The notes under the pieces were generated by a model. The model was not told where the DNA came from and made no database searches. It was given only the letters and a program-made list of their open reading frames with translations. Of a stretch of 64,000 nt of DNA, positions 54,210-61,527 are shown piece by piece; the stretch's first letter is position 1, and every line of letters starts with the position of its first letter. This stretch comes from Tenacibaculum soleae. Its GTDB lineage: Bacteria; Bacteroidota; Bacteroidia; Flavobacteriales; Flavobacteriaceae. The position numbers and the translations under genes were made by a program. The DNA lies in NCBI RefSeq assembly GCF_001693415.1, contig NZ_MAKX01000001.1, positions 1,010,047 through 1,074,046 on the forward strand. Reading direction: 5' to 3'.

Positions 54210-55058
54210 TTATTTTATTCCGTTTAATATTTTTTTTATGTGATTTGTACTTTCCATTTCATCATAAATTTTAGTGAAATCGTCTTGTAGCATCAATTTT
54301 TTAAATTGCTGTAGGTTGTGTATATATTCATCTAATGTTTCAATTACGTTTTCTTTATTTTGTTTAAAAATGGGTGTCCACATGGCGGGCGAACTTTTTG
54401 CTAAACGAACGGTAGAGGCAAACCCTGAGCCTGCCATATCAAAAATATCGCGTTCGTTTTTTTCTTTATTGATGACTGTTTTGCCTAACATAAATGAACT
54501 TATGTGTGATAAATGTGATACATAAGCAATGTGCTTATCGTGCGATTTTGCATCCATATAACGAATACGCATTCCTAATTTTGAAAATATTGCTAAGGCT
54601 TTTTCCTGTAATTTAAACGCTGTTTTTTCTACTTCGCAAATAATATTTGTTTTTTGTTGAAACAGGTTTTGATGCGCGGCTGTTGGGCCTGAAAATTCGG
54701 TTCCGGCAATAGGGTGTGTAGCTAAAAAATTTCTTCGCTTTGGGTGATTTTTAATAATTTCACAGACTTGAGCTTTTGTAGAGCCAACATCTAAAACCAA
54801 ACAATCTTCAGTAACAAGGTTTAATATTTTAGGAAGTATTTCTAGCTGAATATCAACAGGAACAGAAATGATGACAATAGTTGCTTTTTTTAAATCACTA
54901 AATGTTGCTTTTTGTTGAATTACACCAATTTCTAACGCTTTTTTTAAATGCTCTTCGTTAGTGTCAATTCCGTAAACGATAGCCTCAGGGTATTCTCTTT
55001 GAATATCTAAAACCATGCTTCCGCCAATTAACCCAACACCGATTACAAATACGTTCAT
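54210..55058 (-). CDS. tyrA: prephenate dehydrogenase
   Basis: The 282-residue protein has the NAD-binding start VFVIGVGLIGGSMVLDI, the segment VLDVGSTKAQVC, the substrate motif ATHPIAGTEFSGP and SHDKHIAYVSHLSH with catalytic histidine. It makes 4-hydroxyphenylpyruvate for tyrosine. It lies between the aminotransferase (49 bases upstream) and the DAHP synthase (104 bases downstream). There is no C-terminal ACT domain. Confidence 0.94.
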   Translation of the reverse strand: MNVFVIGVGLIGGSMVLDIQREYPEAIVYGIDTNEEHLKKALEIGVIQQKATFSDLKKATIVIISVPVDIQLEILPKILNLVTEDCLVLDVGSTKAQVCEIIKNHPKRRNFLATHPIAGTEFSGPTAAHQNLFQQKTNIICEVEKTAFKLQEKALAIFSKLGMRIRYMDAKSHDKHIAYVSHLSHISSFMLGKTVINKEKNERDIFDMAGSGFASTVRLAKSSPAMWTPIFKQNKENVIETLDEYIHNLQQFKKLMLQDDFTKIYDEMESTNHIKKILNGIK

Positions 55059-55107
55059 TTTTTTGTTTTTTTAGAGTTGTTTCTGAAAATAGATTCAGAA
55101 TACTGTT

Positions 55108-56250
55108 TTAAATTCTATTAATAGCAGCTTTAATTGTTTCTGCTGATACACATAATGAAAATCGAATATAGCCTTCTCCTTGAGAGCCAAAAACAGTACC
55201 GGGAGTAATAAAAATATCTTTCTGATATAAAATTTTATCAGCAAATTGTTCAGCTGTTTTTCCTCTGGGGATTTTTGCCCAAACAAATAATCCTGTTGAG
55301 TTTTTATTGTAAGTGCAGTTTAATTTATCAGCAAGTTGAAATACTAAATTTCTACGTTCTTCGTAAACTTTATTTTGATTTAAAAACCAATCATCTGATA
55401 GATGTAAGGCTTCGATAGCTCCTTTTTGAATGCCATAAAACATTCCAGAATCCATATTGCTTTTTACTTTTAAAATTGACTCAATAAAATTAGCTCTTCC
55501 TAATACCATTCCAACTCTCCAGCCAGCCATGTTAAAGGTTTTACTTAAGGAGTTTAATTCTAAAGCTGTTTCTTTAGCGCCATTTATTTGTAAAATGCTA
55601 ATAGGTTTGTTATTTAAAATAAAACTATACGGATTATCGTTTACAATTAAAATATGATGCTTTTTTCCGAATGCAATTAGTTTTTCAAACGTTTTTAACG
55701 TTGCGTTTGTTCCTGTTGGCATGTGAGGATAATTTACCCACATGATTTTTACATCGGTTAAGTCTAATTTTTCTAATTCCTCAAAATCTGGCTGCCAATT
55801 ATTAGTATCGCTTAAATTATAAAAAACAGGTTCAGCTCCTACTAATTTTGTTACAGAAGTGTATGTTGGGTAGCCAGGATTTGGAATTAAAACTTTATCA
55901 CCTTCATTTAAAAAAGCCATTGAAATATGCATTACACCTTCTTTACTACCCATTAACGGAAGTATTTCATCCTCAGGTTTTGCAGTAACTTTAAATTTGT
56001 GTTTATAAAATTCTGCAATAGCATTCCTTAATTCAGGTAATCCTTGATAGCTTTGATATTTGTGAGCAACAGCATCGTTAAAACTTTGTTGAATGGCAGT
56101 TAATACTTTTGTTGGAGGTTGTAAATCAGGGCTTCCAATTCCGATATTTATTATCGGTTTACCGGCAGCAGCTAATTCCCTTACTTCTCTTAATTTTTTA
56201 GAGAAGTAGTATTCTTGTACGGTTTTTAATCTTTTAGCTGGTTGAATCAT
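55108..56250 (-). CDS. PLP-dependent class I aminotransferase, aromatic
   Basis: The 380-residue aminotransferase has the PLP lysine in NSLSKTFNMAGWRVG and the typical NPGYPTYTS and PHMPTGTNA segments. It lies between pheA (four-base overlap) and tyrA. It probably transaminates phenylpyruvate and 4-hydroxyphenylpyruvate to Phe and Tyr, or prephenate to arogenate. The subgroup resembles the LL-diaminopimelate/aspartate type, so substrate is inferred from the operon. Confidence 0.9.
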   Translation of the reverse strand: MIQPAKRLKTVQEYYFSKKLREVRELAAAGKPIINIGIGSPDLQPPTKVLTAIQQSFNDAVAHKYQSYQGLPELRNAIAEFYKHKFKVTAKPEDEILPLMGSKEGVMHISMAFLNEGDKVLIPNPGYPTYTSVTKLVGAEPVFYNLSDTNNWQPDFEELEKLDLTDVKIMWVNYPHMPTGTNATLKTFEKLIAFGKKHHILIVNDNPYSFILNNKPISILQINGAKETALELNSLSKTFNMAGWRVGMVLGRANFIESILKVKSNMDSGMFYGIQKGAIEALHLSDDWFLNQNKVYEERRNLVFQLADKLNCTYNKNSTGLFVWAKIPRGKTAEQFADKILYQKDIFITPGTVFGSQGEGYIRFSLCVSAETIKAAINRI

Positions 56251-57074
56251 CTTCTTCCGTTTTTGTAGGTTCCTAATATCTTTAACTCTAAGGCCATTAT
56301 TTTTATAATTGTAACTGCTTTTTCATAGTCGGAGTAATTATCAAAAGTTACATCTACAAAAAATGAATATTTCCATGGAGCTTCAATAACGGGTAGCGAT
56401 TGTATTTTTGTTAAGTTCATTTTGCAGTCGCTTAAAACATTAAGTATCGTAGCTAAACTTCCTCTTTTATGGTCTAATTGAAATTTTAATGAGGCTTTGT
56501 TTATTTGATTAATACCATTATTAGGTTGGTTAGTTTGTATAATTACAAAACGCGTAGCATTATCTTTCATGGTTTGAATATCATCTTCAATAACATTTAA
56601 ACCAAAAATATCTGCAGCAATTTTTGGAGCAATAGCAGCTACGCCTTTTAAGTTGTTTTTGGCAATTCTTTTAGCTACTTCTGCGGTGTCAACATCCTCT
56701 ACTAATTTTATATGTGGATGTTTTTTTAAAAATTCTTTACATTGTAATAATGCCATTGGGTGCGAACAAACTTCATTAATGTCTTTAATTGTTTGATTTG
56801 GAAGCGCCATTAAATGATGATGAATGTTTAAATATTCTTCACCTACAATATGTAAGTTATTATTGTCGATTAACGCATAGTTTGGAATTATAGAGCCGGC
56901 AATTGTGTTTTCTAAGGCCATAATACCAACGTTAGCTGTTTTGTTAAGTAAGCTGTCTACCAAAAAATCAAAAGACATACATTCTTTTAATTGAATTGTA
57001 GATCCGTAAAAATCACGGGCCACTTTGTGGTGATTAGATCCTTCTGCTCCTTGAATTGCAATAGTTTGTTTCAT
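56247..57074 (-). CDS. pheA: prephenate dehydratase
   Basis: The 275-residue protein has the dehydratase domain (IAIQGAEGSNHHKVA, VGIMALENTIAGSI, and the catalytic DNATRFVII with TRF) and a C-terminal ACT domain (about 195-275). In the ACT domain the usual ESRP Phe-binding motif is replaced by QSLP and the GALY-type motif by GSLA, so feedback sensitivity may differ. It is the first gene of the operon and is preceded by a Phe/Tyr attenuator. Confidence 0.94.
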   Translation of the reverse strand: MKQTIAIQGAEGSNHHKVARDFYGSTIQLKECMSFDFLVDSLLNKTANVGIMALENTIAGSIIPNYALIDNNNLHIVGEEYLNIHHHLMALPNQTIKDINEVCSHPMALLQCKEFLKKHPHIKLVEDVDTAEVAKRIAKNNLKGVAAIAPKIAADIFGLNVIEDDIQTMKDNATRFVIIQTNQPNNGINQINKASLKFQLDHKRGSLATILNVLSDCKMNLTKIQSLPVIEAPWKYSFFVDVTFDNYSDYEKAVTIIKIMALELKILGTYKNGRR

Positions 57075-57082
57075 TTTAGTCC

Positions 57083-57112
57083 AAAAAAAAAGTCTCGATA
57101 TATCGAGACTTT
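57083..57112 (-). terminator. attenuator terminator hairpin (regions 3 and 4) before pheA
   Basis: Positions 57089-57112 are a perfect 24-bp palindrome (core AGTCTCGATATATCGAGACT). On the minus strand it is followed by six more T residues (57088-57083) to give a U tract of nine. It lies only eight bases before the pheA ATG and downstream of a promoter for the same operon, so it must be an attenuator rather than the end of another gene. Confidence 0.85.
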
Positions 57113-57231
57113 ATAATTTATATTTGTTGTTTAACAATATGGTACAAAGTCTCAGCTCTTATTAAAAAAATAAAAGTAAAAATAGAAACCTTGCCAAATG
57201 TTTTGTAATGTCATTGTAATTGTTGTATTGT
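57105..57231 (-). promoter_or_regulatory. Phe/Tyr ribosome-mediated attenuator leader
   Basis: Three mutually exclusive pairings can be drawn on the minus strand. Region 1 (57193-57185, CAAGGUUUC) pairs with region 2 (57153-57145, GAGACUUUG) over 9 bp with two G-U. Region 2 (GAGACUUU, 57153-57146) pairs with region 3 (AAAGUCUC, 57112-57105) over 8 Watson-Crick bp, closed by an inner ATATTGTT/AACAAATAT stem. Region 3 pairs with region 4 as the terminator. Region 1 lies at the first Phe codon of the leader ORF and region 2 begins inside its stop codon. This is the architecture of classical amino-acid attenuators. Confidence 0.85.
57152..57214 (-). CDS. Phe/Tyr leader peptide of the aromatic operon
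   Basis: A 20-codon frame starts at ATG 57214 and ends with TGA at 57154-57152. It reads MTLQNIWQG, then FYFYFYFF, then NKS: eight consecutive Phe/Tyr codons in a 20-residue peptide. It lies between a consensus promoter and the attenuator terminator of the pheA-aminotransferase-tyrA-DAHP synthase operon, whose end products are Phe and Tyr. Stalling in the Phe/Tyr run would free region 2 for antitermination, whereas finishing translation would cover it. Confidence 0.85.
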   Translation of the reverse strand: MTLQNIWQGFYFYFYFFNKS

Positions 57232-57237
57232 ACTCGA

Positions 57238-57268
57238 CAAATCTAGAAATTAAATTGTCAAAAACAAA
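57238..57268 (-). promoter_or_regulatory. promoter of the pheA operon
   Basis: On the minus strand TTTG (57268-57265) is followed after exactly 19 nt by TAGATTTG (57245-57238), a perfect TTTG-N19-TAnnTTTG promoter. Transcription should start near 57231, some 17 nt before the leader ATG. Confidence 0.8.
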
Positions 57269-57350
57269 TTTAATTTACTTAAATATAAAAAACTTTCGAT
57301 AAACGTATTTTTAAAGTCTATGAACAACGTCAGTAGAATTATATAAAACT

Positions 57351-57382
57351 AAAAAAGCTCCTCTTGAAAAGAGAAGCTTTTT
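57351..57382 (-). terminator. terminator of the interrupted tRNA gene
   Basis: On the minus strand AAAAAGCTTCTCTT pairs with AAGAGGAGCTTTTT (one G-T) and ends in a T run. It starts where the tRNA 3' fragment ends, as for an intact tRNA transcription unit. Confidence 0.75.
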
Positions 57383-57400
57383 GCGGTCTGGACGGGACTC
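57382..57400 (-). other. attachment site: 3' end of a tRNA gene (probably tRNA-Asp)
   Basis: The minus strand reads GAGTCCCGTCCAGACCGCA: the end of a T-loop, the 3' T-stem CCCGT, the 3' acceptor strand CCAGACC and CA after the discriminator base. Similarity to a tRNA stops abruptly at 57400, where the D-arm, anticodon arm and 5' acceptor should continue. The fragment keeps its terminator on the chromosomal side. It is therefore read as an att site left by insertion of an element at the tRNA 3' end. Asp is my recollection of the family sequence. Confidence 0.7.
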
Positions 57401-57481
57401 TCCACTTTTTTACTTTTGTTAATGCTATTGAGGCTTACAAAGGATTACATTTTTGATGTATGCCTAAATGTGTGCCTTTTC

Positions 57482-57892
57482 TTAATTTACACGAACAAAA
57501 TATACAGTCTTAATATAACTTTCAATACCTGTTACAGTGAATTTAAAGTTCATATTATTTCCATTAACCTCTACAATTTGTTTGTTATTTCCTGGTAGGG
57601 TTAATTCATTGTTTGATTCATCATAAGAATAGTTTCCCTCCAAGATTTTTAAATCATCACAGTTAGTACCTGAATATTTAGTCAGTATTACTTGACTATT
57701 AGATTTTAACTCTAATGTTTCTTTGGAGTCACAAGCTGATAAACTTATTTCATCAATACTTCCATCTTGATACTCTTTAGTCTCTTTTGTTTTATTCCAT
57801 TTTCCAATGATGCCTGACTGTATATCATCATTATTTTCTCCACAAGAGTATAATAATAAAATACTCATTAAAAGTAAAATTGTTTTCTTCAT
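57482..57892 (-). CDS. lipocalin-like lipoprotein
   Basis: The 136-residue protein has a lipoprotein signal (LLLLYSCGEN) and the layout of small Bacteroidota lipocalin-like lipoproteins: IIGKWNKTKE at the start of the mature domain, then alternating strands with LKILEGNYSYDESNNELTL. Two internal cysteines (CDS and NCDD) may form a disulfide. Its function is unknown. It is the gene nearest to the att site of the element. Confidence 0.7.
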   Translation of the reverse strand: MKKTILLLMSILLLYSCGENNDDIQSGIIGKWNKTKETKEYQDGSIDEISLSACDSKETLELKSNSQVILTKYSGTNCDDLKILEGNYSYDESNNELTLPGNNKQIVEVNGNNMNFKFTVTGIESYIKTVYFVRVN

Positions 57893-57930
57893 ATTATCTA
57901 TTTTTAATTGTTACTGTTTTAAATTTACTC

Positions 57931-58158
57931 TCATAATAGAGTAAATAGATTATAGTGAGTTTTGATTTCCACTTTAAATAAGATGTCTAATTCAAAATAC
58001 AAATGAATCTGCTCTATTAGTTCCTCATTTATTTCTTCTATATCTTCTTTAATGTATTTATAAACTTCATAACTTTTTTTTGTGCTTACTAATTCTAAAT
58101 CAAACTCCCAATTTTCATATTGCATACCTATTTTAAAGGGTAGTTCTTTTAACTTCAT
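57931..58158 (-). CDS. hypothetical 75-residue acidic protein
   Basis: The short protein is rich in Glu and Lys (the middle reads YKYIKEDIEEINEELIEQIH) with no signal or membrane segment. It overlaps the upstream 139-residue gene by four bases, so translation is coupled. I recognise no family. The pair and the membrane protein before them form a compact three-gene unit. Confidence 0.55.
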   Translation of the reverse strand: MKLKELPFKIGMQYENWEFDLELVSTKKSYEVYKYIKEDIEEINEELIEQIHLYFELDILFKVEIKTHYNLFTLL

Positions 58159-58574
58159 ACAAACACATTGTTTTTTCTTTTACTTATAGGCACTGCTATT
58201 TTAAAATCTATTGTATCATTTTCTCTATTATTAATAGAAATAGCTACATCATCTTGAATACAAAACAAATCTGAATTACCTCCTAATACATCTTCAAATA
58301 AAAATTCATCTTCATTATTAGCAAAAGAGTTTATAAACTCAACTAGGTAATTAAGATTTTGCTCACTAGCATTAAATACTATTGCTAATAACTCATCTTT
58401 ATAAAAACTTAAATAAGTTTCTACAGAGATAATCTTATTGGGGAGATATAACTCATGAAGCCTATTGCTTTTACAGTATTTAATTCCGTTACTAAAAGTA
58501 GTTAAGTAAGTTAATTCAATACTGCTTACATCAAAAGAACTCATCAGTTTATACTTGATATAATTTGTTATCAT
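58155..58574 (-). CDS. hypothetical 139-residue protein
   Basis: The protein has no signal peptide or membrane segment. It is an alternation of strands and helices with a Phe/Asn-rich middle (LVEFINSFANNEDEF) and a conserved-looking GGNSDLFCIQDDVAIS segment. I recognise no family. It starts three bases after the stop codon of the membrane protein at 58578 and overlaps the next gene, so it is the centre of a coupled cluster. An immunity or adaptor role is possible but unsupported. Confidence 0.55.
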   Translation of the reverse strand: MITNYIKYKLMSSFDVSSIELTYLTTFSNGIKYCKSNRLHELYLPNKIISVETYLSFYKDELLAIVFNASEQNLNYLVEFINSFANNEDEFLFEDVLGGNSDLFCIQDDVAISINNRENDTIDFKIAVPISKRKNNVFV

Positions 58575-58577
58575 ATT

Positions 58578-58838
58578 CTAAAATATTAACCTCCACAAAA
58601 AAGTTAGTACATACATAAACATTGAAACTATCATTAAAACAAATACAAACCCTATTAACTCTTGGAAAATTCTAAATCCCCAAGAAACTTCTTTGTTTTC
58701 TGTTTCGGAAAACAACCCTCCTAGTTCTTTTTTTAATGCTTTTTCTTTTTCTTCTTTTTTACCAATGTAAGAGATTAGTATAGTATAAACTACAATAGCT
58801 ACTAATACTCTTAGTATGAAAAAATTTAATACACTCAT
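58578..58838 (-). CDS. small two-helix membrane protein
   Basis: The 86-residue protein has one membrane helix near residues 6-24 (VLVAIVVYTILISYI) and another near 58-82 (LIGFVFVLMIVSMFMYVL). A charged loop of about 33 residues lies between them. It is the first gene of the minus-strand unit with the two unknown proteins and diverges from the XRE regulator across an 82-base gap. No family is recognised. Confidence 0.6.
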   Translation of the reverse strand: MSVLNFFILRVLVAIVVYTILISYIGKKEEKEKALKKELGGLFSETENKEVSWGFRIFQELIGFVFVLMIVSMFMYVLTFLWRLIF

Positions 58839-58895
58839 AAATATTAGATGTTGCCATAAATGGCATTATGTTAAACAAATATAAATCTTTTATTG

Positions 58896-58915
58896 ACTTG
58901 TCAAATAAGACAAGT
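58896..58915. promoter_or_regulatory. palindromic operator before the XRE gene
   Basis: ACTTGTC and GACAAGT form a perfect 7-bp inverted repeat around AAATAA, five bases before the XRE ATG and between it and the divergent membrane-protein gene. This size and place are typical of a small XRE repressor's own operator. Confidence 0.6.
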
Positions 58916-58920
58916 AACAA

Positions 58921-59178
58921 ATGATTCAAGATTTAAAACAATTACAGATTTCAATTCAAAAAGAAGTGGGTAAGAGTGTACAAACCATTAGAGAGTCTAA
59001 AGGTTTATCACAAGTTGATTTAGCTAGTAAAATGCTTGGTAGATTTGACACTACAAATATTTCTAGGATTGAATCTGGAAGAACTAACCCCACTCTTTTT
59101 ACTTTATATAGAATTAGTGAAGCTTTAGAAGTTCCATTATCTGATTTAGTAAATGTGTCATTTGAAGAGGAAGAATAA
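58921..59178 (+). CDS. XRE-family helix-turn-helix regulator
   Basis: The 85-residue protein is almost entirely one HTH_3 domain (IRESKGLSQVDLASKMLG, then NISRIESGRTNPTLFTLYRISEAL). It has no effector domain. It probably represses itself and the divergent small-protein cluster through the palindrome directly upstream. Confidence 0.88.
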   Translation: MIQDLKQLQISIQKEVGKSVQTIRESKGLSQVDLASKMLGRFDTTNISRIESGRTNPTLFTLYRISEALEVPLSDLVNVSFEEEE

Positions 59179-59423
59179 GTTTTAGCTATTATATCCAAAT
59201 CACAATAGAACTATAGGATAAAAGCTATTATCTAATGTAATACACTAAAACTACCTCTTGTAATGCTCTTTCTATTATAAAAAAGCTATAATTAATTATC
59301 TAGGTTTTTTTATTCCTGTAGCTCATGTGCCTTTATAACTTGTTTATACACTCATCCTTGTTGGTACTAGACTAAAAAATAATACCAATAGTATACAAAT
59401 TGCAGACACTACAAGTAGTATAA
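59179..59423. other. intergenic, nothing recognised
   Basis: The 245-bp AT-rich spacer after the XRE gene has short direct repeats of AGCTATTAT and AGCTATAATT type near 59191-59300 but no open frame, terminator or promoter that I can support. Confidence 0.4.
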
Positions 59424-59897
59424 TTATAAAATTCCTTCATCTGCAAAGCTAAAGTAGTCTGTCTTAGTTATAATTAGATGGTCTAATAAGTTCAAATCCA
59501 TATACATACATGCTGACTTTAATTTAATAGTAATACTCTTATCTGATGTACTTGGTTTTAAGTTTCCACTTGGGTGATTATGACATAAAATAATACTGTG
59601 AGCAACGCATTTCAATGCTACACTTATAATTAACTTTATATCCACTATACAGCTTGTTGTACCTCCCTTAGATAGATTATATATACCTAGTACCACATTA
59701 GCTCTGTTTAGCAAAATGACTTTCACTTCTTCCTGTAATTCTATAAGGTCTTGATTCCAGTTATCTAGAACTAACTTATAAGCATCTTTACTATCTGTAA
59801 TTTTAACTTTTCTTCTATCATTAGTTGAATAAGAAACTTTTATTTCTGCTACATTCATTTCTTTAAAAATTAAATTCTGTCCAACTTTCGTAATCAC
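59424..59897 (-). CDS. RadC-like JAB-domain protein
   Basis: The protein of up to 157 residues has the JAMM/RadC metal motif SIILCHNHPSGNLKPSTSD with the HxHPSG signature and the earlier VILLNRANVVLGIYNLSKGG segment. The N-terminal HhH part of chromosomal RadC is absent, as in the many copies on Bacteroidota mobile elements. The true start is probably the ATG 13 codons inside (MNVAEIKVS), because the GTG at 59897 lies in the loop of an inverted repeat. Its function is unknown. Confidence 0.85.
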   Translation of the reverse strand: MITKVGQNLIFKEMNVAEIKVSYSTNDRRKVKITDSKDAYKLVLDNWNQDLIELQEEVKVILLNRANVVLGIYNLSKGGTTSCIVDIKLIISVALKCVAHSIILCHNHPSGNLKPSTSDKSITIKLKSACMYMDLNLLDHLIITKTDYFSFADEGIL

Positions 59898-59930
59898 TTA
59901 TTATAATAAACACAAAACTTGGACAGAATT
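59873..59930 (-). promoter_or_regulatory. 12-bp inverted repeat in the leader of the RadC-like gene
   Basis: AATTCTGTCCAA (59873-59884) and TTGGACAGAATT (59919-59930) are perfectly complementary. A second palindrome TTATTATAATAA lies at 59898-59909 near the centre. The structure sits directly before the preferred ATG of the RadC-like gene. It could be a protein operator, an RNA hairpin or a terminator of the upstream gene. Confidence 0.55.
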
Positions 59931-59952
59931 AAGTTATACAGCTTCTGCTTAA

Positions 59953-60318
59953 TTATTGATTTACTCCATTAGGAGAAAAAGCATCAACATTAGTTTGAAA
60001 TAACTTCTCTACATTAGGAGCTTCATCTGGTGTATAAACCCATCTATGAGTTAAAATAATTTCTTCTCCTGTTTCTTTAATTACATATTCATAAGGAGCT
60101 ACTTCCTGCTTAACAATACTTCCTTTCATTTGAGTTCCAATAAGAGCCTTACAAGTAACCTCATCAAAAGTTGATGTTATTACAGCTTTTTTAGCTGTAG
60201 CATAGAACTGTCCTGTTGTTTTACTAATTACCATTTCTATACCTCCCTGTAACTCTAACAAGTAGAATTCAGAACCATCATCTTTGTTACACCCTCTGTA
60301 ACCTACAATTTGTACCAT
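59953..60318 (-). CDS. hypothetical protein of mobile elements
   Basis: The 121-residue soluble protein begins MVQIVGYRGCNKDDGSEFYL and looks like a small beta-rich fold (LQGGIEMVISKTTGQFYATAKKA in two parts). I have a weak memory of similar proteins accompanying RadC-like genes in Bacteroidota elements, but cannot name a family. It is transcribed with the RadC-like gene, separated by the inverted repeat. Confidence 0.6.
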   Translation of the reverse strand: MVQIVGYRGCNKDDGSEFYLLELQGGIEMVISKTTGQFYATAKKAVITSTFDEVTCKALIGTQMKGSIVKQEVAPYEYVIKETGEEIILTHRWVYTPDEAPNVEKLFQTNVDAFSPNGVNQ

Positions 60319-60580
60319 AATTTATTTTTTTGAGTTGATAAATAAGTTGATTCTAGAAAATATCTTCTCCTTTAAAAACAGCTATCATCTTGTTTTTTAA
60401 TCTAGGAAGTAAGAATATTTTCTATACAGAAACACCAAGGGGCATTTCAAAATCTAGAATAAGTGGGGGTAGTTTGGATAGAGAGACTTACATGTGAGAA
60501 AAGTTTACTTTAAATTTTTTATATAAAATTTTATATTCTATATTTAATGCCTTAACCCCGAAAAAGAAAAAGAAAAAGAA
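60319..60580. promoter_or_regulatory. divergent promoter region of the defence pair
   Basis: The 262-bp spacer holds a 16-bp perfect palindrome ATATAAAATTTTATAT at 60521-60536 and a hexanucleotide run (GAAAAA three times plus GAA) at 60560-60580 that ends at the ATG of the GapS4a-like gene. The purine run may act as a ribosome-binding region. No other gene is seen. Confidence 0.5.
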
Positions 60581-61525
60581 ATGGGAGAATGGTCTAAATC
60601 AATAGGTGAGAAAGGAGAAAAAATTTCTAAATTCTTATTTGAAGATATTTTAAATTTTAATTCATTAGAAGAGAATACATCAATCAACTGTGTAAAAGGT
60701 AAAAAACATAAAAGAGTAGAAGCTAAAAAAGAAAGAACCACTCATGGATTGGATGGTCTAATAAATTATAAAAGCCCTGTTGAAGATTATTTACTAGATA
60801 TAGGTCTCATTTCTTCAAAATATACAGGTAAAGAATACCCTAGTAGTAAATCAACATTAAAGACAGAGTTTAAAAAGTATATCAAAGATTTAGCTTATGG
60901 TATTGAGTGTTTCCGTTTTAGTGAAAAAAAAAGTAAAATAGATAAGGAGTATATCAATGTTAGTAAAACCACTATAACTGGTGTTTTAGTCTGGTTGTCT
61001 GATGCAAGTCCTTTAAATTATGATTTATCTCCTTTTTTGAAAAATGCTATAATAGATAGTGACTTAAATTTTGATAAAATCATATTAGTTGATAATCAAA
61101 AGATAAATTTTTTTTATGAAAGCATTTTTAAGACAAAAGACAAATATAAGCATGAGAATGTAGATTTTGTTTACCATAATTCTGGTATAAATACAGAGTT
61201 AATTCAAGAGAAATCTTATGGGAAAACTTTCCCTTTAGATTATTTATACTCTGATATAATCCCATTGAGAATAAAAGATAATAATCAAATCATATTAAAA
61301 GTATTTATTAATGATGACTTTGATGAAAAAAGTTTTGCTCAAGTGTTAAACTTTACAAAGTCTTTTGACTTATTAAATGCTGTAGATGAAACCATTTTTA
61401 AATTTAAAAACTATAATTCATCAATTGATGGGAACTTAGTGAAAGAAAAGCTTTCAAAATTTGAAAATTACAAATTCAATGAAAATCTATTTGTAGAAAA
61501 ATTCCCATCAGACTTTAGAAATTAA
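60581..61525 (+). CDS. GapS4a-like protein (GAPS4 anti-phage system, PD-(D/E)XK-type nuclease)
   Basis: The 314-residue soluble protein starts MGEWSKSIGEKGEKISKF and has TTHGLDGLINYKSP (D58), then LISSKYTGKEYPSS (K80) and a helical segment ending AYGIECFRFSE. I recall this pattern from GapS4a, the nuclease-like part of the two-gene GAPS4 anti-phage system. In the DxK position the acidic residue appears to be Ser78, so the active site is either divergent or I have the wrong register. The partner gene follows after two bases. The assignment is from memory, not from a search. Confidence 0.6.
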   Translation: MGEWSKSIGEKGEKISKFLFEDILNFNSLEENTSINCVKGKKHKRVEAKKERTTHGLDGLINYKSPVEDYLLDIGLISSKYTGKEYPSSKSTLKTEFKKYIKDLAYGIECFRFSEKKSKIDKEYINVSKTTITGVLVWLSDASPLNYDLSPFLKNAIIDSDLNFDKIILVDNQKINFFYESIFKTKDKYKHENVDFVYHNSGINTELIQEKSYGKTFPLDYLYSDIIPLRIKDNNQIILKVFINDDFDEKSFAQVLNFTKSFDLLNAVDETIFKFKNYNSSIDGNLVKEKLSKFENYKFNENLFVEKFPSDFRN

Positions 61526-61527
61526 AA

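Noticed and set aside
57089..57112. Reading the palindrome before pheA as an ordinary terminator of an upstream gene
   Set aside because: There is no upstream minus-strand gene within reach other than the leader ORF, and a promoter for the same operon lies between, so an attenuator explains it better.
57416..57598. A 60-codon plus-strand frame at the end of the element
   Set aside because: It lies antisense to the lipocalin-like gene, shows no motif and has the composition of a shadow frame. The spacer part is better explained by att-site direct repeats.
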